A DNA stretch of 64,000 nucleotides, taken from contig NZ_RYFG02000107.1 in the NCBI RefSeq assembly GCF_003994235.2, positions 16,778-80,777 on the forward strand, in the 5' to 3' direction. Every line of letters begins with the position of its first letter. The stretch's first letter is position 1. This DNA is from Candidatus Methylobacter oryzae. GTDB lineage: Bacteria > Pseudomonadota > Gammaproteobacteria > Methylococcales > Methylomonadaceae. Below, in pieces: positions 1-9,736 of the stretch. The translations under genes were made by a program, and so were the position numbers. The notes under the pieces were generated by a model. The model saw only the letters and a list, made by a program, of their open reading frames with translations. It did no database searches and had not been told where the DNA came from.

Positions 1-72
1 ATGAAAATGCCGTACACGGTTCGGATGCAATCGAAACTGCTAAAAGGGAAATTGCTTACTTTTTCTCAGACA

Positions 73-1185
73 ATGAAATCTGTGCAAGAACCCGTTAATA
101 CCAAAACTATCAATTTGCTCGATTTCGACAGGAAAGGCCTCGCGGCCTTTTTTGTCGAGTTAGGCGAAAAGCCTTTTCGGGCGACACAACTGCTCAAATG
201 GATCTATCAGGAAGGCGTCGAAGACTTCGACCTGATGACCAATTTCAGCAAGTCACTGCGCGCTTATTTATCTGAACACTGCTATATAGCAACGCCGGAA
301 ATTGTGCTTGAAAAAGTTGCAAGCGACGGTACCTGTAAATGGGTCATGCAAACCCATTGCGGCAACCGGATAGAAACGGTCTTTATTCCCGAAGAGGGAA
401 GGGGGACGTTATGCGTTTCATCGCAAATCGGCTGTGCATTGGCGTGTTCGTTTTGTTCTACGGCCCAACAAGGCTTTAACCGTAACTTAAGTACGTCCGA
501 GATTATCGGCCAGTTATTTGTTGCGCAAAAGCGCTTGGGTCCGGACAACAAAATCACCAACGTTGTCATGATGGGCATGGGCGAGCCGCTGCTTAATTTC
601 GATAATGCCGTCGCGGCGATGAACCTGATGATGGACGATTTCACTTTCGGGTTGTCCAAACGCCGCGTGACCGTCAGCACTTCGGGCGTAGTGCCGGCCA
701 TGTACCGCTTAACCGAGGTTTGCGACGTCAGTCTTGCGGTGTCGTTACATGCGGTAACCGACGAGTTAAGGGATGAATTGGTCCCGATCAATAAAAAATA
801 TCCATTGAAGGAATTAATGGAAGCCTGCCGGGATAACGCAAAGATAGCGCCGCGGCGCACGGTTACTTTTGAATATGTGATGCTCGACGGCGTTAACGAT
901 TCGTTACAGGATGCAAGGGCGTTGATTAAGCTGTTAAAAACGGTGCCGTCGAAAATCAATTTAATACCGTTTAACCCGTTCCCTAATTCGCCCTATCGCT
1001 GTTCCAGTAAAGAAGCGATTAATCGTTTTAAAACGCTGTTAAACGATGCAGGCATTGTGACTACGGTCCGAAAAACACGCGGCGAAGATATTGATGCCGC
1101 TTGCGGTCAGTTAGTCGGTCAAGTTAAGGATAAAAGCCGTAGGCATTTGAAAATCCATCCGGCGGGTTCCGAACGTGCCGCTTAA
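73..1185 (+). CDS. rlmN: RlmN, dual-specificity 23S rRNA/tRNA adenine C2-methyltransferase
   Basis: A radical SAM enzyme that methylates C2 of A2503 in 23S rRNA and A37 in some tRNAs. Counting from the chosen ATG, the 4Fe-4S motif CxxxCxxC is at residues 121, 125 and 128. The two family cysteines needed for methyl transfer are seen as C114 (in GTLC) and C344 (in DAACGQ). The motif [10 protein letters not shown] is also intact. The frame is open to base 1, but similarity to E. coli RlmN starts with the INLLD segment, so ATG 73 is preferred (370 aa); no good ribosome site precedes it and an upstream start outside the window cannot be excluded. The stop overlaps the next gene by 11 bases, as expected for the conserved rlmN-pilW operon. 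Confidence 0.95.
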   Translation: MKSVQEPVNTKTINLLDFDRKGLAAFFVELGEKPFRATQLLKWIYQEGVEDFDLMTNFSKSLRAYLSEHCYIATPEIVLEKVASDGTCKWVMQTHCGNRIETVFIPEEGRGTLCVSSQIGCALACSFCSTAQQGFNRNLSTSEIIGQLFVAQKRLGPDNKITNVVMMGMGEPLLNFDNAVAAMNLMMDDFTFGLSKRRVTVSTSGVVPAMYRLTEVCDVSLAVSLHAVTDELRDELVPINKKYPLKELMEACRDNAKIAPRRTVTFEYVMLDGVNDSLQDARALIKLLKTVPSKINLIPFNPFPNSPYRCSSKEAINRFKTLLNDAGIVTTVRKTRGEDIDAACGQLVGQVKDKSRRHLKIHPAGSERAA

Positions 1186-1936
1186 AAGCGCAAACAAGAT
1201 CAAGCGCTTTGCACCAGTCCTGCTGGTTGCGGTTTTGGCTGCTTGCGGTTCAACGAGTAACATTAAAAGCGATAACCCGGAAGATGTGCATTTGCAGCTG
1301 GGCGTGCGCTATTTAAATATGAATAAGCTGGAGTTGGCCCGTGAGAACCTGCTGGAAGCAATAAAAAAGAATTCGGATAATGCACAGGCGCATAACGCGT
1401 TGGCTTTTTTGTATGAAAAATTAAATCAGCCGGACAATGCTAAAGATCATTACGAGACAGCGCTGGATTTAGCCCCCGATGATTTGGGCGTAAAAAATAA
1501 TTTCGGCCGTTTTCTTTGTGAGCACAAAGAATTTGAAGAAGGCCTCGATTTATTGACTGAATCAAGTTCAAACCCGCTAAACGATAGACAATGGCTGGCC
1601 TTAACGAACGCCGGACGATGCAAGTTGGGCATGGGCCAGAAACAGCAAGCCGAGACCTATTTCAGGCAAGCGCTGCAGCTTAACGGCACCTACGTGCCGG
1701 CATTGGCGGAAATGCAAAAAATCGCTTATGAAAAAGGCGATTTTTGGGCGGCAAAAGGTTTCTTGCAACGCTATCTGGGCGCTGCGGCGCATACGCCTGA
1801 AACCTTATGGTTTGCTATGCTAACCGAGCGGGCGTTAGGCAATCGCGAGCTCGCTACAGAATATAAAAATTTATTGTTAGAAAAATTTCCGCTTTCAAAC
1901 GAAGCAAAAAAAATCTCAGCGGTTAGTAATTTTTAA
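1175..1936 (+). CDS. pilW: PilW/PilF-type TPR lipoprotein for type IV pilus biogenesis
   Basis: An outer-membrane lipoprotein (pilotin) with tetratricopeptide repeats that helps the PilQ secretin assemble. The N-terminus has a positive n-region (KSANKIKR), a hydrophobic stretch and a lipobox LAAC. TPR units run from about residue 45 to 240, including an ALAFLYEKL segment and a second AETYFRQAL segment. The start is a GTG inside the end of rlmN, giving an 11-base overlap and probable translational coupling. In many gammaproteobacteria rodZ and ispG lie between pilW and hisS; here hisS follows directly. The position and lipobox support pilW/pilF over a generic TPR lipoprotein. Confidence 0.88.
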   Translation: MPLKSANKIKRFAPVLLVAVLAACGSTSNIKSDNPEDVHLQLGVRYLNMNKLELARENLLEAIKKNSDNAQAHNALAFLYEKLNQPDNAKDHYETALDLAPDDLGVKNNFGRFLCEHKEFEEGLDLLTESSSNPLNDRQWLALTNAGRCKLGMGQKQQAETYFRQALQLNGTYVPALAEMQKIAYEKGDFWAAKGFLQRYLGAAAHTPETLWFAMLTERALGNRELATEYKNLLLEKFPLSNEAKKISAVSNF

Positions 1937-1960
1937 CCCTCGATAGAATCCCTTTTAAAT

Positions 1961-3235
1961 ATGGCAAATAATATTCAAGCAATTCGCGGGATGCACGATG
2001 TTCTTCCCGAGCAGACGCCGCTTTGGCAAGCTGCGGAACAGAGCATTCGAGACGTACTCGGCGCCTACGGCTACAGTGAGATTCGCTTACCGGTCGTCGA
2101 AAAAACCGAGCTTTTCAAACGCTCGATCGGCGAGGTGACGGATATTGTCGAAAAAGAAATGTATACGTTCGAGGATAGGAACGGCGATTCGCTAACGCTA
2201 CGTCCCGAAGGTACCGCGGGTTGTCTTAGAGCTTGTTTGGAGCACGGGTTACTGCATAATCAAGTGCACCGCTTATGGTACTACGGACCGATGTACAGGC
2301 ACGAGCGTCCGCAAAAGGGCCGTTATCGCCAGTTTATTCAACTGGGAGTTGAAACTTACGGCATGGCCGGGCCCGACATTGATGCGGAATTGATCCTGAT
2401 TATGGATCGTTTATGGAAAAAGCTGGGTATTCGCGACAAGGTTCGTTTACAGCTTAATTCCTTAGGTACAATTGCCGAACGTATTGTTTACCGGGAAAGC
2501 CTGGTCCGCTATTTTGAAGGTCATCTGGATCAATTGGATGAAGACAGTCTGCGCCGGCTAAAGACTAATCCGCTGCGGATATTGGATACCAAAAATCCGG
2601 CAATGCGGGAAGTTGTTGCCAATGCACCGGAATTGTCCGATTACCTGAACGATGAAAGTCGTGAACATTTTAATGCGATCACCAAGATACTGGATGACTT
2701 GGGCATTGGTTACGAACTCAATTCGCGGTTGGTGCGCGGCCTGGATTATTACAGCAAGACTGTATTTGAATGGGTCACCGACGAACTGGGGTCGCAAGGT
2801 ACGGTCTGCGCAGGCGGACGTTATGACGGCTTGATAGAACAGTTAGGCGGCAAAGCCAATCATGCCGTCGGTTTTGCGATGGGCATGGAACGCTTGTTGG
2901 CGTTGATGGAAACGTTGGAGAATGTAGACGTTGCAAGACCCGTTGACGTCTACATGATCAGGGTCGGCGAAACAGCGGAGCAAGAAGGCATGCGCTTTGC
3001 CGAAACGATCAGGAACGAAATTCCCGGCCTGAAATTGCAGGTGAATTGCGGCGGCGGCAGTTTTAAAAGCCAGTTCAAAAAAGCCGATAAAAGCGGTGCC
3101 GAGTTTGCAATTATTCTGGGCGACGACGAAGTCAGCCGCGGCGAGGTCAGCGTCAAACCGCTACGCGATAATGAGCAACAGCAGCAGAATATGTCACAGC
3201 AGCAGGTGATTAAGTTTTTACAGACGCAACTGTAG
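1961..3235 (+). CDS. hisS: Histidine--tRNA ligase
   Basis: A class II aminoacyl-tRNA synthetase that charges tRNA-His. The N-terminal IRGMHDVLP segment, motif 2 region ([15 protein letters not shown]) and the histidine-specific motif LVRGLDYY near residue 258 are all visible. Motif 3 (GFAMGMERL) follows, then the C-terminal anticodon-binding domain. The length of 424 aa matches the family. The C-terminal end is Gln-rich, which is unremarkable. It sits 24 bases after pilW and about 100 bases before yfgM, as in the conserved cluster, so it is probably cotranscribed. Confidence 0.97.
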   Translation: MANNIQAIRGMHDVLPEQTPLWQAAEQSIRDVLGAYGYSEIRLPVVEKTELFKRSIGEVTDIVEKEMYTFEDRNGDSLTLRPEGTAGCLRACLEHGLLHNQVHRLWYYGPMYRHERPQKGRYRQFIQLGVETYGMAGPDIDAELILIMDRLWKKLGIRDKVRLQLNSLGTIAERIVYRESLVRYFEGHLDQLDEDSLRRLKTNPLRILDTKNPAMREVVANAPELSDYLNDESREHFNAITKILDDLGIGYELNSRLVRGLDYYSKTVFEWVTDELGSQGTVCAGGRYDGLIEQLGGKANHAVGFAMGMERLLALMETLENVDVARPVDVYMIRVGETAEQEGMRFAETIRNEIPGLKLQVNCGGGSFKSQFKKADKSGAEFAIILGDDEVSRGEVSVKPLRDNEQQQQNMSQQQVIKFLQTQL

Positions 3236-3337
3236 CGTTTAATAACTAGGCAACAGGTGCTACTTAATATTTTAATGGGACACGGATGACTGTTGATTAG
3301 TTACCGATTTTTAAATTATTAGACAAGAGAAAAACAA

Positions 3338-3985
3338 GTGGAAATTTACCAAACAGAAGAAGAACAGGTTGAAGCCTTAAAAAGATGGTGGAAAGAAAAC
3401 TCAACCTCGACCATCGTCGGGTTGGTTATGGGTATCGTCATCATTCTGGGCTGGAATTACTGGCAGGAACATAAAAAAACACAAGCGGCGCAAGCTTCTG
3501 CAACCTACGATCAATTATTGAAAGCATTGGACGAAGATAAAAAAGAATCCGTAGATAAATTGGCCGGACGCTTGCAGGAGCAGTTTAAAGGCAGTGAGTA
3601 CGCGGCATTCAGCGGTTTATTCGAGGCCAAGATAAAATCTCAGCAAGGCGATCTGGCGGCGGCAAAGCAGATTCTGAAAACTATTGCGGCAACGCCGGAT
3701 AAAGCGTTGAGCAATATCGCCAAGATAAGATTGGTGCGCTTAATGCTGGCTACCGGTGAATATGAGCAAGGTTTGCAGGTCATTAACGACGTCGATGCAA
3801 AAGAAGCGTCGGGCTACTCAGCCAGCTATGATGAATTAGTCGGCGATTTATACGTAGCGCTGGATCGTTTGGACGAAGCGCGGACATCGTATCAAAACGC
3901 TCTAAGAAATGGGCAGCCGTCGCCGTTATTGCAGTTCAAAATCGATGATTTAACCGCTCAAGAAAAGTTAGAACCCCAAAAATAA
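3338..3985 (+). CDS. yfgM: YfgM, ancillary SecYEG translocon subunit
   Basis: A tail-out inner-membrane protein that links the SecYEG translocon to periplasmic chaperones. It begins with a cytoplasmic EEEQVEALKRWWKEN segment typical of YfgM. One transmembrane helix follows at about residues 25-43 (STIVGLVMGIVIILGW), then a periplasmic TPR-like helical domain. The start is a GTG at 3338; ATG starts are absent nearby and the family N-terminus begins here. The stop codon shares one base with the bamB start (TAATG). The 102-base gap after hisS shows no gene. Confidence 0.92.
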   Translation: MEIYQTEEEQVEALKRWWKENSTSTIVGLVMGIVIILGWNYWQEHKKTQAAQASATYDQLLKALDEDKKESVDKLAGRLQEQFKGSEYAAFSGLFEAKIKSQQGDLAAAKQILKTIAATPDKALSNIAKIRLVRLMLATGEYEQGLQVINDVDAKEASGYSASYDELVGDLYVALDRLDEARTSYQNALRNGQPSPLLQFKIDDLTAQEKLEPQK

Positions 3986-5244
3986 TGACTAACTATTCAA
4001 GCTATATCTCTCAGGCGAAAGATGAAAGGCGAAAGGCGAAAAGATCTCTAGTCTTAAGCCTTTTGCCTTGCGCTTTTTTTGCCGTCACCTTGTTAACGGG
4101 GTGCGCGGCCGTCGATACCGTCGGCGAATCTATTTCCGGAATTAAGGATTACTTTCTCGGCGGCGAAGACAATGCCGATCCGCCCAGTTTGTTGGTCGAG
4201 TATGCGCCTGAAGTCAAGCTGGAAGTCGTCTGGAAAGAATCGGTCGGTGTCGGTGCCGATCAGCAATCCTTAAGACTGGTTCCAGTCATCGGCAGCGGCA
4301 AAATCATAGCTGCGGACAGGGAAGGGTTGGTCCAGGCCAGAAGCCCGACGACCGGCAACTTAGTCTGGGAAACAGAAACCGACGTGCATTTTTCCGGTGG
4401 GCCGGGGCTAGGTTCAGGAACCGTGATTTTGGGCTCCAGCAATGCCGACGTGCTTGCGTTGGATATTGAAACCGGTGCGGTATTGTGGAAAACTGCGGTC
4501 TCCAGTGAAGTGCTTTCCGTGCCGGTTATTGCCAATGGCATTGTTATCGTTCGTACTACCGATGGTGCCGTCGTCGCGCTTGACGAAAAAACCGGCGGCA
4601 AGCGTTGGAATTATGAGCGTACGGTTCCGGCCTTAAGTTTACGCGGAACCGGGTCGCCATTGATCGACGAGGGTAAGGTGATTGGCGGTTACGATAACGG
4701 CAAATTAATGGCTTTGCGCTTGAATGACGGCAAATATGTATGGGAAACTAGTATTGCGATTCCAAAAGGGCGCTCTGAAATTGAACGCTTGGTTGATTTG
4801 GATGTCGATCCTATCGTTATTAACGGGGTGATTTATATTGCCAGTTATCAGGGAGGCGTTGCCGCGATTTCCGAATCGGACGGCGATATATTGTGGCGCA
4901 ATGAAAACATTTCGTCGCATTCCGGTTTAAGTAACGACTATCGGTATTTATACCTGACAAACTCCGAAAGTCATGTCATGCAGTTAGATCAGCGTAGCGG
5001 CGCGGGCCTATGGAGGCAAAAAGATTTACATCAAAGAAGATTAACCGCTCCTGCCGTTTATGAAAATTATGCCGTGGTCGGCGATCTTGAAGGTTATGTG
5101 CATTGGTTATCCAACACCGACGGCAGACAAATGGGGCGAGTGCAAATTACCGATGCTGCAATCGACGCCAAGCCTATCGTGGCGGATAACACCGTTTATG
5201 TTTATGCAAAAGACGGTACTCTCGCCGCGATAAAAGTCCAATAA
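3985..5244 (+). CDS. bamB: BamB, outer-membrane beta-barrel assembly lipoprotein
   Basis: An eight-bladed PQQ-type beta-propeller lipoprotein of the BAM complex. Repeated blade motifs such as TGNLVWETET, ETGAVLWKT and KTGGKRWNYE are clear, and the lipobox LTGC is near residue 40. The start ATG overlaps the yfgM stop by one base. The signal sequence is odd: its n-region (KDERRKAKRS) is encoded by a short repeat of the AAAGGCGAAAGGCG type that also occurs in the gaps around 5318-5365 and 6850-6868. An ATG at 4022 within the repeat is out of frame, so the long N-terminus is likely real. The mature protein is of normal length. Confidence 0.93.
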   Translation: MTNYSSYISQAKDERRKAKRSLVLSLLPCAFFAVTLLTGCAAVDTVGESISGIKDYFLGGEDNADPPSLLVEYAPEVKLEVVWKESVGVGADQQSLRLVPVIGSGKIIAADREGLVQARSPTTGNLVWETETDVHFSGGPGLGSGTVILGSSNADVLALDIETGAVLWKTAVSSEVLSVPVIANGIVIVRTTDGAVVALDEKTGGKRWNYERTVPALSLRGTGSPLIDEGKVIGGYDNGKLMALRLNDGKYVWETSIAIPKGRSEIERLVDLDVDPIVINGVIYIASYQGGVAAISESDGDILWRNENISSHSGLSNDYRYLYLTNSESHVMQLDQRSGAGLWRQKDLHQRRLTAPAVYENYAVVGDLEGYVHWLSNTDGRQMGRVQITDAAIDAKPIVADNTVYVYAKDGTLAAIKVQ

Positions 5245-5273
5245 AATTAACTGTCAGTAATACTGACCTTATA

Positions 5274-5424
5274 ATAGAACACGGATTTGACGAGGTTAAA
5301 CGGATAACAGAGACGAAGGGCGAAATGCGAAACAAACATCTTTCGTTCTTTGCCTTTCTCCTTGTGTCTAATTTCTTTACTATATTCGTGTAAATCTGTT
5401 CGGTCCGTGTCATCCGTGTTCTAT
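5274..5424 (+). repeat. 151-bp element with 13-bp perfect inverted termini
   Basis: The segment begins ATAGAACACGGAT (5274-5286) and ends with its exact reverse complement ATCCGTGTTCTAT (5412-5424). Inside it lies a GAAGGGCGAAATGCGAAA stretch facing a TTTGCCTTTCTCCTT stretch, which can pair imperfectly. It fills most of the bamB-der gap, has no open frame and looks like a non-autonomous palindromic intergenic repeat. Only one complete copy is in the window, though a related ACACGGATGA string occurs near 3279. Confidence 0.6.
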
Positions 5425-5444
5425 ATCTCTAATTCCGAGTCAAT

Positions 5445-6842
5445 ATGTTACCTGTAATAGCCCTAGTCGGGCGGCCCAATGTGGGCAAGTCCACATTATT
5501 CAATTATTTAACGCGCAGCCGCGATGCTTTGGTTGCGGATTTTTCCGGCCTAACGCGCGACCGGCAATATGGCCGGGTGAGGTTGGGTGAGCGCCCCTGC
5601 CTGGTCGTCGATACCGGCGGTATAGCCGATGATGCCGAAGGTATTGAGACTTTCGCCAGAAAACAGGTGCAGGTCGCGTTGGAAGAGGCGGATGTCGTTT
5701 TCTTCATGGTTGACGCGCGGGAAGGATTGAGCGCTTCCGACAAGGTTATTGCCGATATCCTGAGAAAACTAAACAAGCCTGTCATATTGGTCACCAATAA
5801 GACGGACGGCATTGACGCCACTGTGGCGACAGCGGATTTCTATTCGCTGGCGTTGGGAGAACCGATGCGGATATCCGCCTCCCATGGCAGAGGAATTCCT
5901 GAGCTACTGGAAAAAGTGAATGAACTATTGCCGCCGGATAAAGGCGAAGTTGAAGAAGCACCGGGCGGAATCGGAATCGCCGTGGTCGGACGGCCCAACG
6001 TAGGCAAATCGACCTTGGTAAACCGTTTGTTGGGCGAAGAGCGGGTTATCGTGTTCGACGAGCCGGGCACCACGCGCGACAGTATCTATATCCCATTTGA
6101 ACGCAATGGCAAAAAGTTTACGCTGATCGATACAGCCGGCATGCGCAGACGCTCCAGAATTGCCGAAACCATCGAAAAATTCAGCGTTATTAAATCGCTG
6201 CAAGCCATTGAGAAAGCCAATGTCGTTATTTATTTGATCGATGCGCGGGAAGGCGTCACCGATCAGGATGCGCATTTATTAGGCTTGGTATTGGAAGCCG
6301 GAAGAGCGTTGATTATCGGCCTGAACAAATGGGACGGCATCACGCCCGACCAAAAGAACACCATTCATCGGCAACTCGACGTCAAATTGTCTTTTCTTGA
6401 GTTTGCCGAAAAACACCCGATTTCCGCACTGCACGGCAGCGGCGTCGGCAAAATGTTCGATGTCGTACAGCAATTGTATCAATCGGCGATGCTCGACATG
6501 TCCACGCCGGTGTTGACCCGAATCTTGAAAGAAGCCATCACCGCGCATCAACCGCCGATCGTGAACAGCCGCCGCATCAAGCTGAAATATGCGCATCAGG
6601 GCGGCCGGAACCCGCCGATCGTGGTGGTCCACGGCGTACAAACCGACGCATTGCCCGAGTCGTATAAACGCTACTTGATGAACTATTACCGGGATAAAAT
6701 GGGGCTGGTCGGAACGCCGATACGCTTAGTGTTCAAGTCGCCGGTTAATCCGTTTCATGGACAAAAGAATAAGCTGACTGAATGGCAAGTGAAAAAGAAA
6801 GAACGCTTGATGAAGCGGGTGAAGAGCAAGCAGAGGGATTAG
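5445..6842 (+). CDS. der: Der (EngA), tandem-GTPase ribosome assembly factor
   Basis: An essential GTPase needed for maturation of the 50S subunit. Two G domains each carry a P-loop GRPNVGKST, at about residues 8-16 and 182-190, followed by DTGG/DTAG switch motifs and NKTD/NKWD specificity motifs. The C-terminal KH-like domain runs from about residue 355 and ends in a Lys/Arg-rich tail, as usual. At 465 aa it is typical in length. It sits downstream of bamB in the conserved order but is separated by a repeat element, so it may have its own promoter. Confidence 0.97.
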   Translation: MLPVIALVGRPNVGKSTLFNYLTRSRDALVADFSGLTRDRQYGRVRLGERPCLVVDTGGIADDAEGIETFARKQVQVALEEADVVFFMVDAREGLSASDKVIADILRKLNKPVILVTNKTDGIDATVATADFYSLALGEPMRISASHGRGIPELLEKVNELLPPDKGEVEEAPGGIGIAVVGRPNVGKSTLVNRLLGEERVIVFDEPGTTRDSIYIPFERNGKKFTLIDTAGMRRRSRIAETIEKFSVIKSLQAIEKANVVIYLIDAREGVTDQDAHLLGLVLEAGRALIIGLNKWDGITPDQKNTIHRQLDVKLSFLEFAEKHPISALHGSGVGKMFDVVQQLYQSAMLDMSTPVLTRILKEAITAHQPPIVNSRRIKLKYAHQGGRNPPIVVVHGVQTDALPESYKRYLMNYYRDKMGLVGTPIRLVFKSPVNPFHGQKNKLTEWQVKKKERLMKRVKSKQRD

Positions 6843-7152
6843 TAAGGGGCAAGGTAAAAGGCGAAAGGTGGAAGTCGCCCCTAACTTGGCTTAAGCCGTA
6901 TAAAGCCCTCTCGGCAATTGCTCCTGCATTGCACTACCTCCTGCATCCTTGCAGTCGTCCGGAGGGATGCCTACATGGATGTAGGTAGAGGCGTAGGCCT
7001 AAGGCTGCCCAAGCGTAGCGCGAGGTGGCGTTTCCGGCTGATTACAGTGAGGTTTGCCGGAAACGGCGGTTTTCGCTACCGCTCAAACGGTCTTATTCCG
7101 GCCTATTTTTACCGATTAGTCATATTAAATCCACATTACAGGAGTCAATCTC
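6843..7152. other. 310-base gap with short repeats
   Basis: No convincing gene. It contains a GGTAAAAGGCGAAAGG string (related to the repeat in the bamB leader) near 6852 and a stem-forming CTACATGGATGTAG near 6970. An open frame across 6918-7286 runs into tpx in another phase and is not credible. The last 20 bases hold the tpx ribosome site (AGGAG). Confidence 0.5.
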
Positions 7153-7653
7153 ATGGCAACAATCACATTTCAAGGCAAACCTTTAAACACTTCCGGAGAA
7201 CTACCCACAGTCGGCAGCGATGCTCCTCCGTTTTCGCTGACCAGCCGCCAGTTAGTGGATGTGACTTTGGCAACCTACACCGGTAAAAGAAAAGTCCTGA
7301 ACATCGTGCCCAGCCTGGACACGCCAACCTGCGCCGCCTCAACGCGCAAATTCAACCAGAAAGCCTCGCATATGGATAATACCGTCGTGCTAGCGGTTTC
7401 CGCCGACCTGCCTTTTGCGCAAAGCCGTTTTTGCGAATCGGAAGATTTGACTCACATCATCCCGCTGTCAACTTTCCGCTCCAGTTTTTCCGACGATTAC
7501 GGAGTGACCATCACCGACACTTTCCTGCGCGGTTTGACTGCCCGTGCCGTTGTCATTATCGATGAGCATGACAAAGTAATTTATACGCAATTGGTTGATG
7601 AGCTTGTTAATGAGCCGGATTATGAGAGTGCGTTGGCTGTGCTACACGATTGA
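7153..7653 (+). CDS. tpx: Tpx, thiol peroxidase
   Basis: An atypical 2-Cys peroxiredoxin that reduces lipid and other hydroperoxides using thioredoxin. The peroxidatic cysteine is C60 in SLDTPTCAAS and the resolving cysteine is C94 in SRFCESE, matching C61 and C95 of E. coli Tpx. The segment NTVVLAVSADLPFAQSRF is strongly conserved. The length of 166 aa is normal and an AGGAG site lies 8 bases before the ATG. It is monocistronic as far as can be seen; the next gene begins 81 bases later and has a different character. Confidence 0.96.
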   Translation: MATITFQGKPLNTSGELPTVGSDAPPFSLTSRQLVDVTLATYTGKRKVLNIVPSLDTPTCAASTRKFNQKASHMDNTVVLAVSADLPFAQSRFCESEDLTHIIPLSTFRSSFSDDYGVTITDTFLRGLTARAVVIIDEHDKVIYTQLVDELVNEPDYESALAVLHD

Positions 7654-7734
7654 TCGCTGCTTGTTAGCTTTGGAATGCACCATCTATATTATGTCTGGTG
7701 TTTTGGTTACAGCTACAGAAGCGGAAGATAAAAA

Positions 7735-9033
7735 ATGGCTAAAATTGAAGGCATCAGGATACAGAATTTTCGCGGTTTAAAAAATGTCACTCTCGGAAAG
7801 TTGGCGTATGGTTCTGATTCAGAGCCACTGACCGATATGACCGTTGTTATCGGAAAAAATGGTGTAGGTAAAAGCACCTTATTTGATGTCTTTGGTTTTC
7901 TGGCGGATGCACTTAAATTTGGTGTAGAGGAGGCTTGTGATTTACACGGTCGAGGCGGCTTTCAAAAAATACGTTCTCAAGGAGCTGTTGAACCGATAAT
8001 GTTCGAAATTTATTATCGGGAGAATGAGAATGCCTATCCTATTACCTACATTATAGTTATTAATCTTGATGATTCCGGGCGACCTGTTGTAGAGACAGAA
8101 TACCTTTTCCAACATCCAAAACAGCAGATTTATGGACGAGATAATGCTTTCTTGATACTAAGTAATGGACAAGGTACTGTTTGGAAAGGAGAAGGTAAGG
8201 AGATTGCGGAAGATGAGGAGGGATTTCGTGTATTAAATTTTCTTCTCGAAGATTCAAGTCTTCAGCAAATGTTTAAAAAAATGGCGATGGAGCCGGGAGC
8301 AGAAGTAGTAGAGCTTTCCGATAATAGAAAACTCGGCATTGCCACGCTAGGCGCACTTAAACAACACCCCAAAATCTCCGCTTTTCGAGAATTTATAGAA
8401 GGCTGGTACCTCAGCTATTTCACCCCCGACGCAGCGAGAAGTTTCCCCCTGACAGGAGCACTGCAACACCTCAACAGCAAAGGCGACAACCTTGCTAATG
8501 TGGTGCAGTACATGGAGCGCGAATACAGGGATAAATTTCAAAGCATTTTGGACCGCATTGCGGAAAAAATCCCCGGCATCGACAAGATCGATACCGAAAA
8601 GACTTCGGATGGGCGTTTGTTGTTGCGTTTCAATGACAAAGGTTTTCAAGACCCGTTTTATGCTCAGCAAATGTCTGATGGCACGTTAAAAGTATTCGCT
8701 TATTTATTGCTGCTAGAAGATCCTACACCTCCCCCCTTTATCTGTATCGAAGAACCTGAAAACGGTCTGTACCACAAGCTGCTGGAAGCATTAGCCGCCG
8801 AGTTCCGAATTCATGCAACTGGTCGCAAAGGCGGTACTCAACTTTTTATCACCACGCATCAACCCTATTTTGTCGATGCACTTGAACCGAATGAAGTTTG
8901 GATTTTAGATAAAGGCGCAGACGGCTTTTCGACTATTCGGCGAGCCAGCGATGACGAGCTGGTGAAGAACATGGTCGCCGAAGGTCTGCCTCTAGGTGGA
9001 CTTTGGTACAGCGATTATCTGGATGCAAGGTGA
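7735..9033 (+). CDS. AAA ATPase (AAA_21 / OLD-like ABC-ATPase family)
   Basis: A RecF/OLD-type ATPase, probably half of a two-gene accessory system. The N-terminal IRIQNFRGLKN strand precedes Walker A GKNGVGKST at residues 40-48. The ABC signature-like MSDGTLKVFAYLLL lies at 313-326, and Walker B FICIEEPENG at 335-344 is followed by the D-loop region. A TTHQPYF switch near residue 379 completes the set. The protein has no fused nuclease domain, but the gene four bases downstream encodes a Toprim-like protein, an arrangement reminiscent of OLD and PARIS-type defence pairs. Its exact function is not known to me. Confidence 0.85.
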   Translation: MAKIEGIRIQNFRGLKNVTLGKLAYGSDSEPLTDMTVVIGKNGVGKSTLFDVFGFLADALKFGVEEACDLHGRGGFQKIRSQGAVEPIMFEIYYRENENAYPITYIIVINLDDSGRPVVETEYLFQHPKQQIYGRDNAFLILSNGQGTVWKGEGKEIAEDEEGFRVLNFLLEDSSLQQMFKKMAMEPGAEVVELSDNRKLGIATLGALKQHPKISAFREFIEGWYLSYFTPDAARSFPLTGALQHLNSKGDNLANVVQYMEREYRDKFQSILDRIAEKIPGIDKIDTEKTSDGRLLLRFNDKGFQDPFYAQQMSDGTLKVFAYLLLLEDPTPPPFICIEEPENGLYHKLLEALAAEFRIHATGRKGGTQLFITTHQPYFVDALEPNEVWILDKGADGFSTIRRASDDELVKNMVAEGLPLGGLWYSDYLDAR

Positions 9034-9037
9034 ATTC

Positions 9038-9684
9038 ATGCATTTCGAAATACTCGTTGAAGACCAGTCAGGAAAAATCGCATTAGATATTCTTATACCC
9101 AAAATTATTGGTAAGAACCATACATTCGATGTTAAATCTTACAAGGGAGTCGGACGAATCCCCGAAAAAATGAGTTACAGCGTCGATGCAAGCAAGCGTA
9201 TCTTATTGGCTAACCTACCAAGATTGTTAGCGGGTTACGGAAAATCATGGCAGGGATACCCTGCGGTAGTTATTGTAGTTTGCGATCTTGATGATAAATG
9301 CCTGAAAAGCTTTCGGAATGAACTCATCAATCTGTTGAATGCCTGTGATCCAGGCCCTGAAACTCGTTTTTGTATTGCTATCGAAGAAGGCGAAGCCTGG
9401 CTTCTCGGCGATATTTCTGCAATAAAAAAGCTTATCCCAAAGCTAAAGATACTGTGTTGAATACTTATGTCAGCGATTCAGTTTGCGGAACATGGGAGCG
9501 ACTTGCCGATGCGGTCTACAAAGGTGGTTCGCAGCATCTTTCAAGTCTGGGATGGCATGTTGTAGGTGCTGAAAAATCGGCATGGGCTGAGAATATTACT
9601 CCTCATATGGATTTGGATAATAATACATCTCCGAGTTTTAACTATTTCTTGGGAAAGCTTCGAGAACTGGCAGAGATCAGCTAA
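9038..9684 (+). CDS. DUF4276 Toprim-like protein, split by a -1 frameshift
   Basis: ATG 9038 follows the ATPase stop by four bases and has an AAGG site. The first 131 codons (9038-9430) show a Toprim-like layout: E8 in ILVEDQSG and D83/D85 in VVCDLDD, then the DUF4276 motif EAWLLGD at 119-125. The zero frame then stops at 9460. The rest of the family sequence (AYPKAKDTVL, SVCGTWERLADAVYKGG, NTSPSFNYF) continues in the -1 frame from 9430 to 9684. The join falls exactly on a slippery heptamer A-AAA-AAG in the right phase (9424-9430). The joined product would be about 215 aa, normal for the family. The cause could be programmed frameshifting, a real mutation or a homopolymer sequencing error. 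Confidence 0.75.
9424..9430 (+). promoter_or_regulatory. Candidate -1 ribosomal frameshift site A AAA AAG
   Basis: In the zero frame the codons read ATA AAA AAG, so the last seven bases form the X-XXY-YYZ heptamer used by E. coli dnaX. Slipping back one base moves reading to GCT TAT CCC, which restores the conserved AYPKAK segment of DUF4276. An AAGG string lies about 36 bases upstream; a stimulatory stem-loop was not identified by eye. Confidence 0.4.
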
Positions 9685-9736
9685 TTAATCTTGTCAGCGA
9701 GTGAATGTGGCATTTAACGTTTAATTATTATCTGAC

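Noticed and set aside
282..959. 225-codon frame opposite rlmN
   Set aside because: Antisense shadow of a conserved gene with no family features.
6918..7286. Open frame of 122 codons upstream of and into tpx
   Set aside because: It overlaps tpx in another phase, begins in a repeat-rich gap and shows no protein family features.
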